Origin: Burkholderiales bacterium
GTDB lineage: Bacteria > Pseudomonadota > Gammaproteobacteria > Burkholderiales > Burkholderiaceae_C
NCBI GenBank assembly: GCA_016000195.1
Contig: JAECRO010000019.1
Location: 1-50,667, forward strand
DNA: 50,667 bases
Direction: 5' to 3'
Below the pieces are notes generated by a model, which ran no database searches, had not been told where the DNA came from, and saw nothing but the letters and a program-made list of their open reading frames with translations. Each line of letters starts with the position of its first letter. Position 1 is the stretch's first letter. The translations under genes and the position numbers were made by a program. Positions 26,018 to 34,598 of the stretch are shown in pieces.

Positions 26018-26071
26018 GCTTTCGGCTTGGGGCCGCGCCCTGGTTCCGGGGCATTCAGGGTATTGGCCGGT

Positions 26072-27202
26072 TCAGGCTTGCGGATGAAGCCTTCGTGATT
26101 CACTGTCGCTGCGAAACACAATCGGCGTGATTCTGTGTTCGGGCGCCCGGCGAACCAGTTCCACCACCTTGGCATGGTGCGGCGATTTGCTGCACACCGG
26201 ATCGGCCTGGGCGGCATCGCCGGTAATCAAAAAAGCCTGGCAGCGGCAGCCGCCGAAATCCTTGTGGCGCTCGTCGCAGCCGCTGCAGGGCGGCTTCATC
26301 CAGGCGTCGCCCCGGTAGGCGTTAAAGGCCTGGCTGCGTGCCCAGATGTCGGCCAGCGGCTGCTCCTGCACGCGCGGCAGACTCAAGCCCGGCAGGTCGC
26401 GGGCGTTGTGGCAGGGCAGGGCGGTGCCGTCGGGGGCGATGGCCAGAAAGACCGCGCCCCAGCCATTCATGCAGGCCTTGGGACGCTCTTCAAAATAGTC
26501 GGGCACCACGAACAGCACCCGGCAGCGCGCGTCAGGCTGCTGGCGGTAGCGGTTGACCACGGCTTCGGCCTCGATCAGCTGCTCGTGCGTCGGCATGAGG
26601 TGGTCGCGGTTGGTCCAGGCCCAGCCGTAGTACTGGGTGTTGGCCAGCTCCAGGTATTCGGCTTCCAGCGCCACCGCCATCTCGATGATCTTGCCGACAT
26701 GCGGCAGGTTGTGGCGGTGCAGCACGCAGTTCATGACCATGGGCCAGTCGTGCTGCTTGACCAGCCGGGCAACCTTTTGCTTCAGCTCGAAGGTTTTGGT
26801 GTGGCTCAGGAAATCGTTGAGTTTCTTCGTGGAATCCTGGAAGGACAGCTGGACATGGTCCAGGCCGGCATCCTTCAGCCGCCGTGCGCGGGTTTCATTG
26901 AGTCCCACGCCGGAGGTGATGAGGTTGGTGTAGAAGCCCAGGCGGCGCGCCTCCTGCACCAGCTCTTCGAGGTCGTCCCGGAGCAACGGCTCGCCGCCTG
27001 AAAAGCCGAGCTGCGCGGCGCCCAGGGCACGCGCCTGGCGCATCACGTCCACCCATTGCGCGGTGGTCATTTCAGCCTGCAGGCGGGCGTATTGGGTCGG
27101 GTTGTAGCAAAACACGCAGTGCAGCGGGCAGCGGTAGGTGAGTTCCGCCAGCAGCCACAGGGGCGGCGAAACAGGCGGGGAAATTTCAGACGATCCAGCC
27201 AC
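26072..27202 (-). CDS. pqqE: PqqA peptide cyclase (radical SAM)
   Basis: PqqE forms the carbon-carbon bond between the Glu and Tyr of PqqA, the first step of PQQ synthesis. The 376-residue protein has the radical SAM motif Cys25-x3-Cys29-x2-Cys32 (TYRCPLHCVFCYNP). The SPASM-type auxiliary cluster cysteines are in the C-terminal half (CMNGWG, LPCHNARDLPGL, PPCSGCDERHKDFGGCRC). It overlaps the end of pqqD by 17 bases, closing the pqqABCDE operon. The gene converges on the cytochrome c at 25685. Confidence 0.97.
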   Translation of the reverse strand: MAGSSEISPPVSPPLWLLAELTYRCPLHCVFCYNPTQYARLQAEMTTAQWVDVMRQARALGAAQLGFSGGEPLLRDDLEELVQEARRLGFYTNLITSGVGLNETRARRLKDAGLDHVQLSFQDSTKKLNDFLSHTKTFELKQKVARLVKQHDWPMVMNCVLHRHNLPHVGKIIEMAVALEAEYLELANTQYYGWAWTNRDHLMPTHEQLIEAEAVVNRYRQQPDARCRVLFVVPDYFEERPKACMNGWGAVFLAIAPDGTALPCHNARDLPGLSLPRVQEQPLADIWARSQAFNAYRGDAWMKPPCSGCDERHKDFGGCRCQAFLITGDAAQADPVCSKSPHHAKVVELVRRAPEHRITPIVFRSDSESRRLHPQA

Positions 27203-27503
27203 GGCGCACTCCTTCCTGGAGCAAGTCCCTGACCTGCGGGCCGATGCCCTGGACGCTGAAAAGCGTTTCCAGCTCGGCGCTCATCTCGTCGGCACTGAGC
27301 TGGCCGTTGCAGCGGCGCAGGATCTCGGCAGAGCTGTCGCTGAGCTTCACCATGCCCTCGGGGTAGAGCAATACCCAGGCGGTTTGCACCGGCTCGTACT
27401 GCAGCCGGTACAGGCGCGAAAGGCGTGGGTGGGCCGGCAGTTCGACAGGTTTTGACGGGGTTGATGCGCCGGCGCTTGCCGGTGAGGAGGCTGGCGAGGT
27501 CAT
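27186..27503 (-). CDS. pqqD: PqqA-binding chaperone PqqD
   Basis: PqqD is a RiPP-recognition protein that presents PqqA to PqqE. The mature fold is a winged helix in residues about 25-105 ([20 protein letters not shown], then [15 protein letters not shown]). The N-terminal about 20 residues are Ser/Ala/Pro-rich and specific to this strain. The ATG at 27503 overlaps the pqqC stop (ATGA), and the 3' end overlaps pqqE. A longer frame upstream is antisense noise inside pqqC. Confidence 0.96.
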   Translation of the reverse strand: MTSPASSPASAGASTPSKPVELPAHPRLSRLYRLQYEPVQTAWVLLYPEGMVKLSDSSAEILRRCNGQLSADEMSAELETLFSVQGIGPQVRDLLQEGVRRGWIV

Positions 27504-28231
27504 TGGCAGGCCTTTTCGATGCCGTCGAGCATGCTCCACAGGATGTCGAGCTTGAACTGCAGGATGTCCAGCGCCTTGTGCTGCGCCTGGCGGGTGGTGA
27601 AGTGGTTCAGCGTGACGGCCAGCCCGTGTTCCACATCGCGGCTTGCCAGCGGAATGCGGCTGCGGAAATAGGCCAGGCCCTGCGGCTCGATCCAGGTGTA
27701 ATGCAAAGGCCAGCTGGCCAGCCGGTCCTTGTGGATCTGGGGCGCGAACATTTCGGTCAGCGACGAGCAGACGGCTTCCTGCCAGGGTGCTTGCGCCGCA
27801 AAGTTCACGTAGGCATCGCAGGCAAACCGGACCGCCGGCGCCACGCCCTGCAAGGACCACAAGGCCTCGCGCGACAGGCCGACCGCCAGGCCCAGCTGCG
27901 TCCAGGCCTCCATGCCGCCGGCGGCCGAACCCTGGTAGTCGCCGTAGCCGTCATGGTCCAGGATGCGCTCGACCCACAGACGGCGGTGCGCCCGGTCGGG
28001 CATGTTGGCCAGGATGGCTGCATCCTTGCGCGGAATGCACAGCTGGTAATAAAAACGGTTGGCCACCCAGCAACGGATTTCGTCGGCGGTGCAGCCGCCC
28101 GTGTTCATCCGCACGCTGAAGGGATGGTGGATGTGATAGGCCGTGCCTTTGGCGCGCAGCTGCTTTTCAAACCCGGCAGGGCTCCAGGCAGCTGTGAGGG
28201 TGTCAGGGCAGGGCGATTGGGCGATTTCCAT
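27500..28231 (-). CDS. pqqC: Pyrroloquinoline-quinone synthase PqqC
   Basis: PqqC is the cofactorless oxidase that catalyses ring closure and eight-electron oxidation of AHQQ to PQQ, in the cytoplasm. The 243-residue all-helical protein shows the conserved [20 protein letters not shown] start, [19 protein letters not shown], and the RILDHDG and [16 protein letters not shown] segments. It is translationally coupled to pqqD and lies 18 bases after pqqB. Confidence 0.97.
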   Translation of the reverse strand: MEIAQSPCPDTLTAAWSPAGFEKQLRAKGTAYHIHHPFSVRMNTGGCTADEIRCWVANRFYYQLCIPRKDAAILANMPDRAHRRLWVERILDHDGYGDYQGSAAGGMEAWTQLGLAVGLSREALWSLQGVAPAVRFACDAYVNFAAQAPWQEAVCSSLTEMFAPQIHKDRLASWPLHYTWIEPQGLAYFRSRIPLASRDVEHGLAVTLNHFTTRQAQHKALDILQFKLDILWSMLDGIEKACQ

Positions 28232-28249
28232 GGTGATTGCAGCGGCTTG

Positions 28250-29167
28250 TTAAAACACGATGTCCATGCCGTCGAACGCGACTTCAATGCCGTGCGCGCT
28301 CAGCAGCGCACGCTCCGGCGAGTCTTCGCGCAGGATGGGATTGGTGTTGTTGACGTGGATGAGAATCTTGCGGATGGCTGCCGGCAGGGTGTCGAGCTGG
28401 GCCACCATGCCCTGCGCTCCGCTTTGCGGCAGGTGCCCCATGTCGGCGGCGCTTTTTTTCGACAGGCCCAGGCGCTGCATTTCGTCTTCGGTCCAGAAGG
28501 TGCCGTCCACCAGCACCACGCTGCACCCGGCCATCAGGGCCAGCAATTCGGGCGTCATTTCCCCCAGGCCGGGCGCGTAAAACACGCGTTGCCCGGTGGC
28601 CGGGTTGTCTATCAGCAAGCCCATGTTGTCGCCCGGTCGCGGGCAATTCCGAAAGGGTGAGTACGGCGGCGGCTTGGAGGACAGCAGCACAGGCCGTATC
28701 GCCATGCCCGGCAGTCCCGGCACCGGCATGAACTCGCCATCCAGGCGCAGGGGTGTCGGCGTGACGCCGCAGTAATGCGACAGGATGCGGGTGATCGGAA
28801 AGCCTTCGGTCAGGTCGCCCAGGACTTCGGGGGTTGCCAGCAGCGGCAGGGGGCTTTGCCGCTCGCGCAGCATGAGCAGGCCGGTGACATGGTCTATCTG
28901 GGCATCCATCAGCAGCACGGCGGCAATGCCGCTGTCGCGCTGGGCGCGTGCGGGCTGCAGTTCGGGCGTTGCTCTAATTTGCGTCAGTACATCGGGAGAG
29001 GCGTTGACCAGCAGCCAGTCAGTGCCTCCGACGGTAATGGCAATGGAGGACTGCGTTCTGGCCTGAGCTGAAATGCTGCCCCGCCGCAAGCCGTCGCAGT
29101 TGGGGCAATTGCAATTCCACTGTGGAAAACCGCCCCCGGCAGAAGACCCTAAAACTCGAATGCGCAT
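28250..29167 (-). CDS. pqqB: PQQ biosynthesis protein PqqB
   Basis: PqqB is a metallo-beta-lactamase-fold protein that hydroxylates the cyclised Glu-Tyr intermediate (recent work) and was earlier proposed to export PQQ. The 305-residue protein begins MRIRVLGSSAGGGFPQWNC and carries the structural zinc site Cys19-x-Cys21-x2-Cys24. The catalytic-site histidine region DAQIDHVTGLL and later INVNNTNP-like segment (HVNNTNPIL) are present. It lies second in the pqq operon, 81 bases after pqqA. Confidence 0.97.
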   Translation of the reverse strand: MRIRVLGSSAGGGFPQWNCNCPNCDGLRRGSISAQARTQSSIAITVGGTDWLLVNASPDVLTQIRATPELQPARAQRDSGIAAVLLMDAQIDHVTGLLMLRERQSPLPLLATPEVLGDLTEGFPITRILSHYCGVTPTPLRLDGEFMPVPGLPGMAIRPVLLSSKPPPYSPFRNCPRPGDNMGLLIDNPATGQRVFYAPGLGEMTPELLALMAGCSVVLVDGTFWTEDEMQRLGLSKKSAADMGHLPQSGAQGMVAQLDTLPAAIRKILIHVNNTNPILREDSPERALLSAHGIEVAFDGMDIVF

Positions 29168-29248
29168 GTGCTTGACCCAGGCTGCTCAGGTGATAAAAAA
29201 AGCGCACGGGCGTGCAAACACCGGTGCGCTCTGTCCAGACTCGCTGAA

Positions 29249-29323
29249 TCAGCGGTTGGCGATGTACATCGTGATTTCAAAGCCGAAGCGCATGTCGGTA
29301 AAAGAAGGTGTTGTCCATTGCAT
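29249..29323 (-). CDS. pqqA: PQQ precursor peptide PqqA
   Basis: PqqA is the 24-residue ribosomal precursor whose Glu and Tyr become the PQQ skeleton. The translation starts [15 protein letters not shown] and continues with Glu16-Ile-Thr-Met-Tyr20, the invariant E-x3-Y pair, then IANR. A clear ribosome site (AGGAGACACC) lies eight bases before the ATG. A sigma-54 promoter lies about 90 bases upstream on the same strand. It is the first gene of pqqABCDE and easy to miss because of its size. Confidence 0.97.
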   Translation of the reverse strand: MQWTTPSFTDMRFGFEITMYIANR

Positions 29324-29410
29324 AGTCGGTGTCTCCTGGTGGTTGGCATGAAATATGTCTGCCATCTTGTAGCCGCTACTGCTTCCACAAGCTGCACACT
29401 CTGCAAATAC

Positions 29411-29426
29411 AGCAATATCAATGCCA
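29411..29426 (-). promoter_or_regulatory. Sigma-54 promoter of the pqqABCDE operon
   Basis: On the minus strand TGGCATTGATATTGCT matches TGGCA-N7-TTGCW completely, with 12-base GG-GC spacing. The predicted start is near 29400, giving a leader of about 77 bases before pqqA. Its -24 end coincides with the ATG of the divergent peptidase gene. Confidence 0.82.
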
Positions 29427-30532
29427 TGCTAAAACCCCTTCCTCCTCGCACCGCTCGCCTGCTGGGCTGCAGCCCGACCCCCGCCTGGCCGGAGCCGGCC
29501 TGGGTCAGCACCGCGCGCAACAGCCTCATGGCCTACCGCCGGCTTGGACCCGCCACGGGGGAGCCCTGGCTGGTGCTGCATGGCGGGCCGGGCGGTGGCT
29601 GCCAGCCCGACCTGTTGCAGGTCTTCCAGCCGGGCAGGCATCAGGTCATCTTGCCCGACCAGCGGGGGGCCGGGCTGTCGCGCCCGCGTGGGCGCAGCGC
29701 AGGCAACCACACCGATCAGCTGGTCGCGGACCTGGAATGCCTGCGCCTGGAGCTGGGCATTGAACGCTGGAGTTTGCTGGCCGGTTCCTGGGGAACCGTG
29801 CTGGCGCTGTGCTATGCCGCGCGCTACCCGCAACGCGTGGCGCGGCTGGTCCTGCGCGGCGCTTTTGGCTTGTGCCTGGCAGAAATTCGCGGCCTGCTGC
29901 ATCCACACCCCATCAGGGAGCGGGCCGTGGCGCATCACTCTGACTGGCCCTGCGCGCCGCTCAGCGGCATGCCGCGTGTACTTGCCAAAATGGAGCAGGT
30001 GTTGCAAGTTGGAGCACCCCGGGCTGCAACAGTGCGTCTCATCCGTTGCTGGAATCTGCTGGAGCAAGGCGCCGCGCTGCATGGCATGTGGCGAAGCCTG
30101 GTTCACGCTGCCAGCCTGCGGGAGCCGCTGCTGGCTTCGTCGATACGCCGGAGCTGGGCCCAGCTCCGGCGCAAGCGGCGACAGGCTGAAGCCGGCTTGA
30201 ACCGGCCCGGCATCCGATCTGCGGACCGGCGTGGCTGGCAGAAATTCCGGATCCAGTCCCACTACCTGCGCCACAAGGGATTTCTGCGCCCCGGCGATCT
30301 GGACCGTGCCGTAGGCACGCTTGCAAGGCATGGCCTGCCCAGCGACTGGGTCCATGGGCAGTTCGACGCGGTGTGCCCGCCAGGCAACAGCCGGCAGTGG
30401 GTCGGGCAATCACAAGCGTTGCAGCCTGGTCTGGCACGCGCGCACTGGCCTGTCGCCGGGCATCTGGCGGGCGAGCCTGCCATGCGCGCGGCACTGCGGC
30501 GTGCCGTAAAAAACCAGCCGGTCATGGCATGA
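29426..30532 (+). CDS. S33-family alpha/beta hydrolase, proline iminopeptidase-like
   Basis: A 368-residue serine hydrolase. The oxyanion segment HGGPGGG is at 52-58, DQRGAGLS at 78-85, the nucleophile Ser121 in AGSWGT, Asp314 in HGQFDAVCP and His346 in VAGHLAG. These match proline iminopeptidases that release N-terminal proline. No signal peptide is obvious, so it is probably cytoplasmic. It is divergent from pqqA and its start overlaps the pqqA promoter, which suggests shared control. A role in trimming PqqA or its cyclised product is conceivable but unproven. It is followed by the type 1 relay protein after 46 bases. Confidence 0.85.
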   Translation: MLKPLPPRTARLLGCSPTPAWPEPAWVSTARNSLMAYRRLGPATGEPWLVLHGGPGGGCQPDLLQVFQPGRHQVILPDQRGAGLSRPRGRSAGNHTDQLVADLECLRLELGIERWSLLAGSWGTVLALCYAARYPQRVARLVLRGAFGLCLAEIRGLLHPHPIRERAVAHHSDWPCAPLSGMPRVLAKMEQVLQVGAPRAATVRLIRCWNLLEQGAALHGMWRSLVHAASLREPLLASSIRRSWAQLRRKRRQAEAGLNRPGIRSADRRGWQKFRIQSHYLRHKGFLRPGDLDRAVGTLARHGLPSDWVHGQFDAVCPPGNSRQWVGQSQALQPGLARAHWPVAGHLAGEPAMRAALRRAVKNQPVMA

Positions 30533-30578
30533 CCGTTCACTGCAGTCCCCCGCAGGCTGGCGAGTTGAGGCCGCAGCC

Positions 30579-31613
30579 ATGGCGCTGATGCGCAAAATCC
30601 GCTGGCTGTGTTGCGTGTTGTGTCTGTGGAGTGCGGCGCAGCCTGCCTGCGCAGGCGCGCCAGACTGCACCGCCGCCGCATCTGTGGACTGGCAGGCGGT
30701 GGCCCCCGGCGTGTGGGTCTGGCTGCCAGAGCATCTTGACGAAATTTCCCCTCACAACCGGGGGCAGGTTCTGCCCATCAGCGCGGTAGTGGACGCAGGC
30801 GAGGCCCTGGTGGTGGACCCCGGACCCAGCCATCAGCACGGCCTGCGCGTGAGGCGCTCGCTGGCCTGCCAGCTGGGCGCCAGGGTGCGCTGGGTGGTCA
30901 ACACCCATGCCCATGCTGAAAGCGTGCTTGGCAATTCAGCCTTCGCTGATTTGCAGGCCCTGGGCCAGCTGGATATTGTTGCAACCGCAGGCACCCGTGA
31001 AGCCATGCAGCGCCGGTGCGCGCAATGCCTGTCCTACCTCACCAGCATCGCTGGCGCCGAGGCCATGCAGGACACCCGCATTGTCTTGCCCAATCGCATC
31101 ATGAGCGAAGGCGAGACACTGGCGGTGGGCCGCATCCGGCTGCAGGTGATGCAGGTCGGCAATGCGCACACTGAAAGCGATCTGCTGCTCTGGGAGCCGC
31201 AGCGCCGCATCATGTGGGCCGGCGGGCTGCTCTACGAAGGCCGTATTCCGGAACTCGCGCAGGGCAGCCTGAACGGCTGGCTGCATGCCCTGCCGCGCCT
31301 GAAGGCGCTGCGTCCGGTGCTGGTGGTGGGCGCGGCACTGTCCGTTGCGCCAGATGCCGGTTCATTGCCTTCGGCCTTTGGTGCAACCGATCATTATTTG
31401 CAGGCATTGCGCATGAGCATCTTGCAGGCGATGGATGCCGGCCTGGACGGCAGTGACATCCGCTCGATTCAATTGCCGGACTTTGCCGGCTGGGCAGGCT
31501 ACCGGCAGCGCCACGGCTTCAATGTCCAGCGCGCATGGCGTGAACTGGAGCCCGAATGGCTGGACGCCACCGGCCCCGCCAGCCCTAGGTTAATTCCAGA
31601 CGTCGGGCGGTAG
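30579..31613 (+). CDS. Quinoprotein relay system metallo-beta-lactamase-fold protein (type 1)
   Basis: A 344-residue secreted member of the SoxH-related family, paralogous to the protein at 22455-23468. The signal peptide is about 1-25 (LCCVLCLWSAAQPACA). The HxHxDH box reads HAHAES at 110-115, so both histidines are kept but Asp-His is replaced. The later NAHTESDLLLWEP segment keeps a His, while the final SHG motif has become VVGAALS. It is probably co-transcribed with the upstream peptidase. Its last 24 bases overlap the convergent regulator gene. Enzymatic activity is doubtful without a full metal site. Confidence 0.86.
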   Translation: MALMRKIRWLCCVLCLWSAAQPACAGAPDCTAAASVDWQAVAPGVWVWLPEHLDEISPHNRGQVLPISAVVDAGEALVVDPGPSHQHGLRVRRSLACQLGARVRWVVNTHAHAESVLGNSAFADLQALGQLDIVATAGTREAMQRRCAQCLSYLTSIAGAEAMQDTRIVLPNRIMSEGETLAVGRIRLQVMQVGNAHTESDLLLWEPQRRIMWAGGLLYEGRIPELAQGSLNGWLHALPRLKALRPVLVVGAALSVAPDAGSLPSAFGATDHYLQALRMSILQAMDAGLDGSDIRSIQLPDFAGWAGYRQRHGFNVQRAWRELEPEWLDATGPASPRLIPDVGR

Positions 31614-33623
31614 CTGTTCCTTGCGGCGATACACCGTGTTGCGTGAAACGCCCAGCGCCTTGGCCGCCGCCGAGACGTTGCCCTTGTGGTGTTGCAGCAT
31701 CTTGGTCATGGCCACCAGCGCCACGTCTTGCAGCCGCTGCCCATCAGTGCTGCCTGGCGCGTTCGGTGGTGCATCTTCAGCAGGCGTGGCCGGGTTGTGC
31801 GCGGCAGCCTGCAACGCGTGCTCCTCCAGAAAATCGTCAGGCAGGTGGCTGCGTTGTATCACCCCCTCGCAGCCGACCATGACCACTGCCGTGCGCAACA
31901 GGTTGTGCAACTGCCGAAAATTACCGGGCCATTGATGGGTATGGAACAGCTTCATCACATCGGCTGAAATGCCGATATGCGTGCCGCTTTCGCAAAAGCT
32001 TTTCAGGATTTTCTGCATCACGACTTCAAAGTCGGTGCGGTGGCGCAAGGCAGGCAGCCGAACGACCAGGCCATTGAGGCGATAGTAGAGGTCTTCTCGG
32101 AACTCGCCCTGAACGATCATTTCCTTCAGGTTCTTGTTGGTGGCGCAAATCACGGCCACGTCCACCTCCACCTCTTTTCCCGCGCCCAGCGGGCTTATCT
32201 TCCTGTCTTGCAGAACGCGCAGCAACCGTGCCTGCAGGTGCCTGGGCATATCGCCAATCTCGTCGAGAAAAAGCGTGCCGCCGCTGGCTTGCCGGATTTT
32301 GCCGATGGCGCCTTTTTTCTTGGCCCCGGTAAAAGCGCCTTCCTCGTAGCCGAACAATTCTGATTCGATCAGCGTCTCGGGAATGGAGGCGCAGTTGACT
32401 GACACGAAAGGATGGCCGGCCCGGTTGGAGTCGCCGTGGATGGCCTGGGCCAGCAAGTCTTTGCCGGTGCCGGTTTCCCCCAGAATCATGATCGGAATGT
32501 CGCGGCCCCGCACCATGCTCAGTTTGTGAATGACCGCTGCCACCTGAGGATCACCGGTGTTCAGGTAATGCAGCGTGGAAAGATGCAATTTGCGCGTTTG
32601 CGCAAGGCTGGACTCCGGCAAAGCCGTTCCTGCAGGGTATGGGGCTTCAAGGGTCTTGCCCTGGTTGCTCGACGCGCTGTCCATCGCTTGTCCATCCGAC
32701 CACAGGCTCAGCGGTTTCATTTTGATCCTGCACCAGACCGACACCCCGTTGTGCAGGCAAAACTGCCGGGGCTTGGTCAGGGCATTGCCCCGCAGTTCAT
32801 GGAGTCTTGAAATGGGAATGTCGAACAGGGAAGAAAAAGTGTGACATTTCAGCGCATTGAACGACATGCCCAACTGAAATTGCGCGCTGCGGTTGGCCGA
32901 CAGGAAGCGTCCCTCGTGTGAAAAAACGACGATGCCTTCAACCAGTGTGCCCAAAAATTCGGATCGCGTGTGAAAGTGAATCCGCACTGCCGTCGGGAAG
33001 ATGTCAGCGAACATGTGGTTCTCCATCATCTGAACCGACATGCGCACCAGGGCCATGGTGTGCTGGTGAAAATTGCGCTGGTCGCCCGTCACGTCCAGCG
33101 CACCAATGACCTGGCCATAAGGGTCATAAACCGGCGCACATGAACAGGTCAGAAACTGGTTGGCATTCATGAAATGCTCGGAGCCGTGTATCGTCACCGG
33201 CAACTCTTCTTTCAGGGCGGTGCCGATGGCGTTGGTTCCCTTGCTTTTCTCGGACCAGTTCACTCCCGGCACCAGCGCCACCTGCATCGCCTTTTCCAGA
33301 AAATCCATGTCGCCCAGCGAGTGCAGCACCAGCCCATTCGACGCCGTCAACAAGACCATGTTGTGGGTGTTGGCGATTTGTCCGTGAAGGGTTTCCATGA
33401 CCGGCACGGCATGCTGAATCAGGAACTTGTTTTCATCGAGCCCTTGAGACAGCCGTACCTGGCTTTGGGGTGAAAAATCCGGCACATCGTTGCGGTCTAT
33501 GCCATAGGCTTTAGACCGTTTGTGGGACTCCACAATCAGGCTGGGCTGGTCAATATCCTGAACTTCGTGGTCTGGCGATTGCATCGGGCGACCAGCAATA
33601 GGGGCGTACATAACTGTTCTCAT
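31590..33623 (-). CDS. Sigma-54-dependent activator, AcoR-like
   Basis: A 677-residue enhancer-binding protein. The N-terminal half holds a GAF-like sensory domain (about 65-215, with LTCSCAPVYDPYGQVIGALD) and a PAS-like segment (about 220-310). The AAA+ domain (about 350-580) has Walker A GETGTGKD (382-389), the sigma-54 contact loop GAFTGA (429-434) and Walker B LFLDEIGD. A Fis-type helix-turn-helix (AAAKALGVSRNTVYRRKEQL) ends the protein. AcoR-type regulators sense small oxidised or alcohol metabolites. Four sigma-54 promoters lie in the surrounding cluster, so it probably controls the whole PQQ system. The ribosome site TGGAGACACG precedes the ATG. Confidence 0.93.
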   Translation of the reverse strand: MRTVMYAPIAGRPMQSPDHEVQDIDQPSLIVESHKRSKAYGIDRNDVPDFSPQSQVRLSQGLDENKFLIQHAVPVMETLHGQIANTHNMVLLTASNGLVLHSLGDMDFLEKAMQVALVPGVNWSEKSKGTNAIGTALKEELPVTIHGSEHFMNANQFLTCSCAPVYDPYGQVIGALDVTGDQRNFHQHTMALVRMSVQMMENHMFADIFPTAVRIHFHTRSEFLGTLVEGIVVFSHEGRFLSANRSAQFQLGMSFNALKCHTFSSLFDIPISRLHELRGNALTKPRQFCLHNGVSVWCRIKMKPLSLWSDGQAMDSASSNQGKTLEAPYPAGTALPESSLAQTRKLHLSTLHYLNTGDPQVAAVIHKLSMVRGRDIPIMILGETGTGKDLLAQAIHGDSNRAGHPFVSVNCASIPETLIESELFGYEEGAFTGAKKKGAIGKIRQASGGTLFLDEIGDMPRHLQARLLRVLQDRKISPLGAGKEVEVDVAVICATNKNLKEMIVQGEFREDLYYRLNGLVVRLPALRHRTDFEVVMQKILKSFCESGTHIGISADVMKLFHTHQWPGNFRQLHNLLRTAVVMVGCEGVIQRSHLPDDFLEEHALQAAAHNPATPAEDAPPNAPGSTDGQRLQDVALVAMTKMLQHHKGNVSAAAKALGVSRNTVYRRKEQLPPDVWN

Positions 33624-33947
33624 CGTGTCTCCAGATCGCCTTGTTTAAAACCCATCCATCGGTCTCGCATGTATAAAAGCCAACCCGGACTCCGGTCGCC
33701 TACTGATGCGGGCTCGCTATTTTTATTGATGCCGATTTTCTACTCTTTCGCCCCGATGCTCAACAAAAACAAATCTGTCATCTTCTGTAAACCATTGACT
33801 TATAAGGGAAAACCCTCGATTTGGAAGGAAGGCTGAAATCACCCGTTACTCAAAAATTGAACACCTGAGTCAAACTGGCACACATCGGCGGGCCTGCTTG
33901 CCGGGTCGGCATGAAGCTGTCGCAGGAAAGATCAAGCCTGACAGGAC
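33624..33947. other. Divergent intergenic region upstream of regulator and pedF-like cytochrome
   Basis: This AT-richer stretch contains no credible gene. An inverted repeat ACTCA-N13-TGAGT at 33848-33870 lies about 80-100 bases upstream of the sigma-54 promoter and could be an activator site, but it is short. No terminator is visible. Confidence 0.4.
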
Positions 33948-33963
33948 TGGCGCATTTATTGCT
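33948..33963 (+). promoter_or_regulatory. Sigma-54 promoter of the cytochrome c-550 gene
   Basis: TGGCGCATTTATTGCT matches the -24/-12 consensus with the correct 12-base spacing. The predicted start near 33974 leaves about 28 bases to the ATG at 34002, which is preceded by GAGGAGACACACC. Confidence 0.78.
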
Positions 33964-34001
33964 GCCACTGCCGGTAACTTTCATTACCGAGGAGACACAC
34001 C

Positions 34002-34523
34002 ATGCAAGCTTCAACTGCCGTATTACCCTGTCGCCCGGGTGTGATGCCCCAACGTCTGCGCATCCTCTGCTCGGCCGTCGTGCTGATGGCTACATGCCTG
34101 CTCACGGGGCCAGCCATGGCGCATGGTGACGTGGTGCCGCAATCAGTCAATACCTCGACTTTGCCGCAACTGGGTGAGAAATGGCTGCCTGCGAACCCTT
34201 TCAGCGAAGGGCCGGCCCATGCGGAAGCACTTCGGATTGGCACATCGGCCTATAACCAGAATTGCGCTCGTTGCCATGGACTTGAGGCCATTTCAGGCGG
34301 CATTGCCCCCAATCTGCGAAAAATTGATGGCGACTGCATGGACCTGGCCGATCAAGCCAAAAAAATGGCCTGCTACAAGGAAACGGACGAGTACTTTGTC
34401 GGTACCGTGCGACGCGGCCGGGTGCGTGACGGACGGGTCTACATGCCGCCCTTTGAGGGCATCCTGAATCAGGAAGCCATCTGGTCGATAAAGACCTATC
34501 TGGAAACCCGCCGCGAGCCCTGA
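34002..34523 (+). CDS. pedF: Cytochrome c-550, PedF-like
   Basis: A 173-residue periplasmic monoheme cytochrome that likely accepts electrons from the PQQ alcohol dehydrogenase. The signal peptide ends at about residue 40 (GPAMA). Heme attachment is NCARCHGLEA, and the Met ligand is probably in VYMPPFEG. A second Cys pair (GDCMDLADQAKKMACY) is typical of the PedF family and may form a disulfide. It has its own sigma-54 promoter. A binding protein of the MxaJ type follows in the same operon. Confidence 0.92.
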   Translation: MQASTAVLPCRPGVMPQRLRILCSAVVLMATCLLTGPAMAHGDVVPQSVNTSTLPQLGEKWLPANPFSEGPAHAEALRIGTSAYNQNCARCHGLEAISGGIAPNLRKIDGDCMDLADQAKKMACYKETDEYFVGTVRRGRVRDGRVYMPPFEGILNQEAIWSIKTYLETRREP

Positions 34524-34598
34524 AGCCCAGGGCCAGCCTTGGGAATCCTCCCATTGAAACCGTCGAATTTCCGCCTCATTCCCCAGGAAAAAATCCGC

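Noticed and set aside
27425..28660. A 411-codon plus-strand frame across pqqC and pqqB
   Set aside because: It is the reverse reading of the pqqB-pqqC-pqqD genes, whose identities are certain, and shows no family similarity.
33876..33891. TGGCACACATCGGCGG as a sigma-54 promoter before the pedF-like gene
   Set aside because: The GG-GC spacing is 11 rather than 12 and the TT of the -12 box is missing. A much better match lies at 33948-33963.
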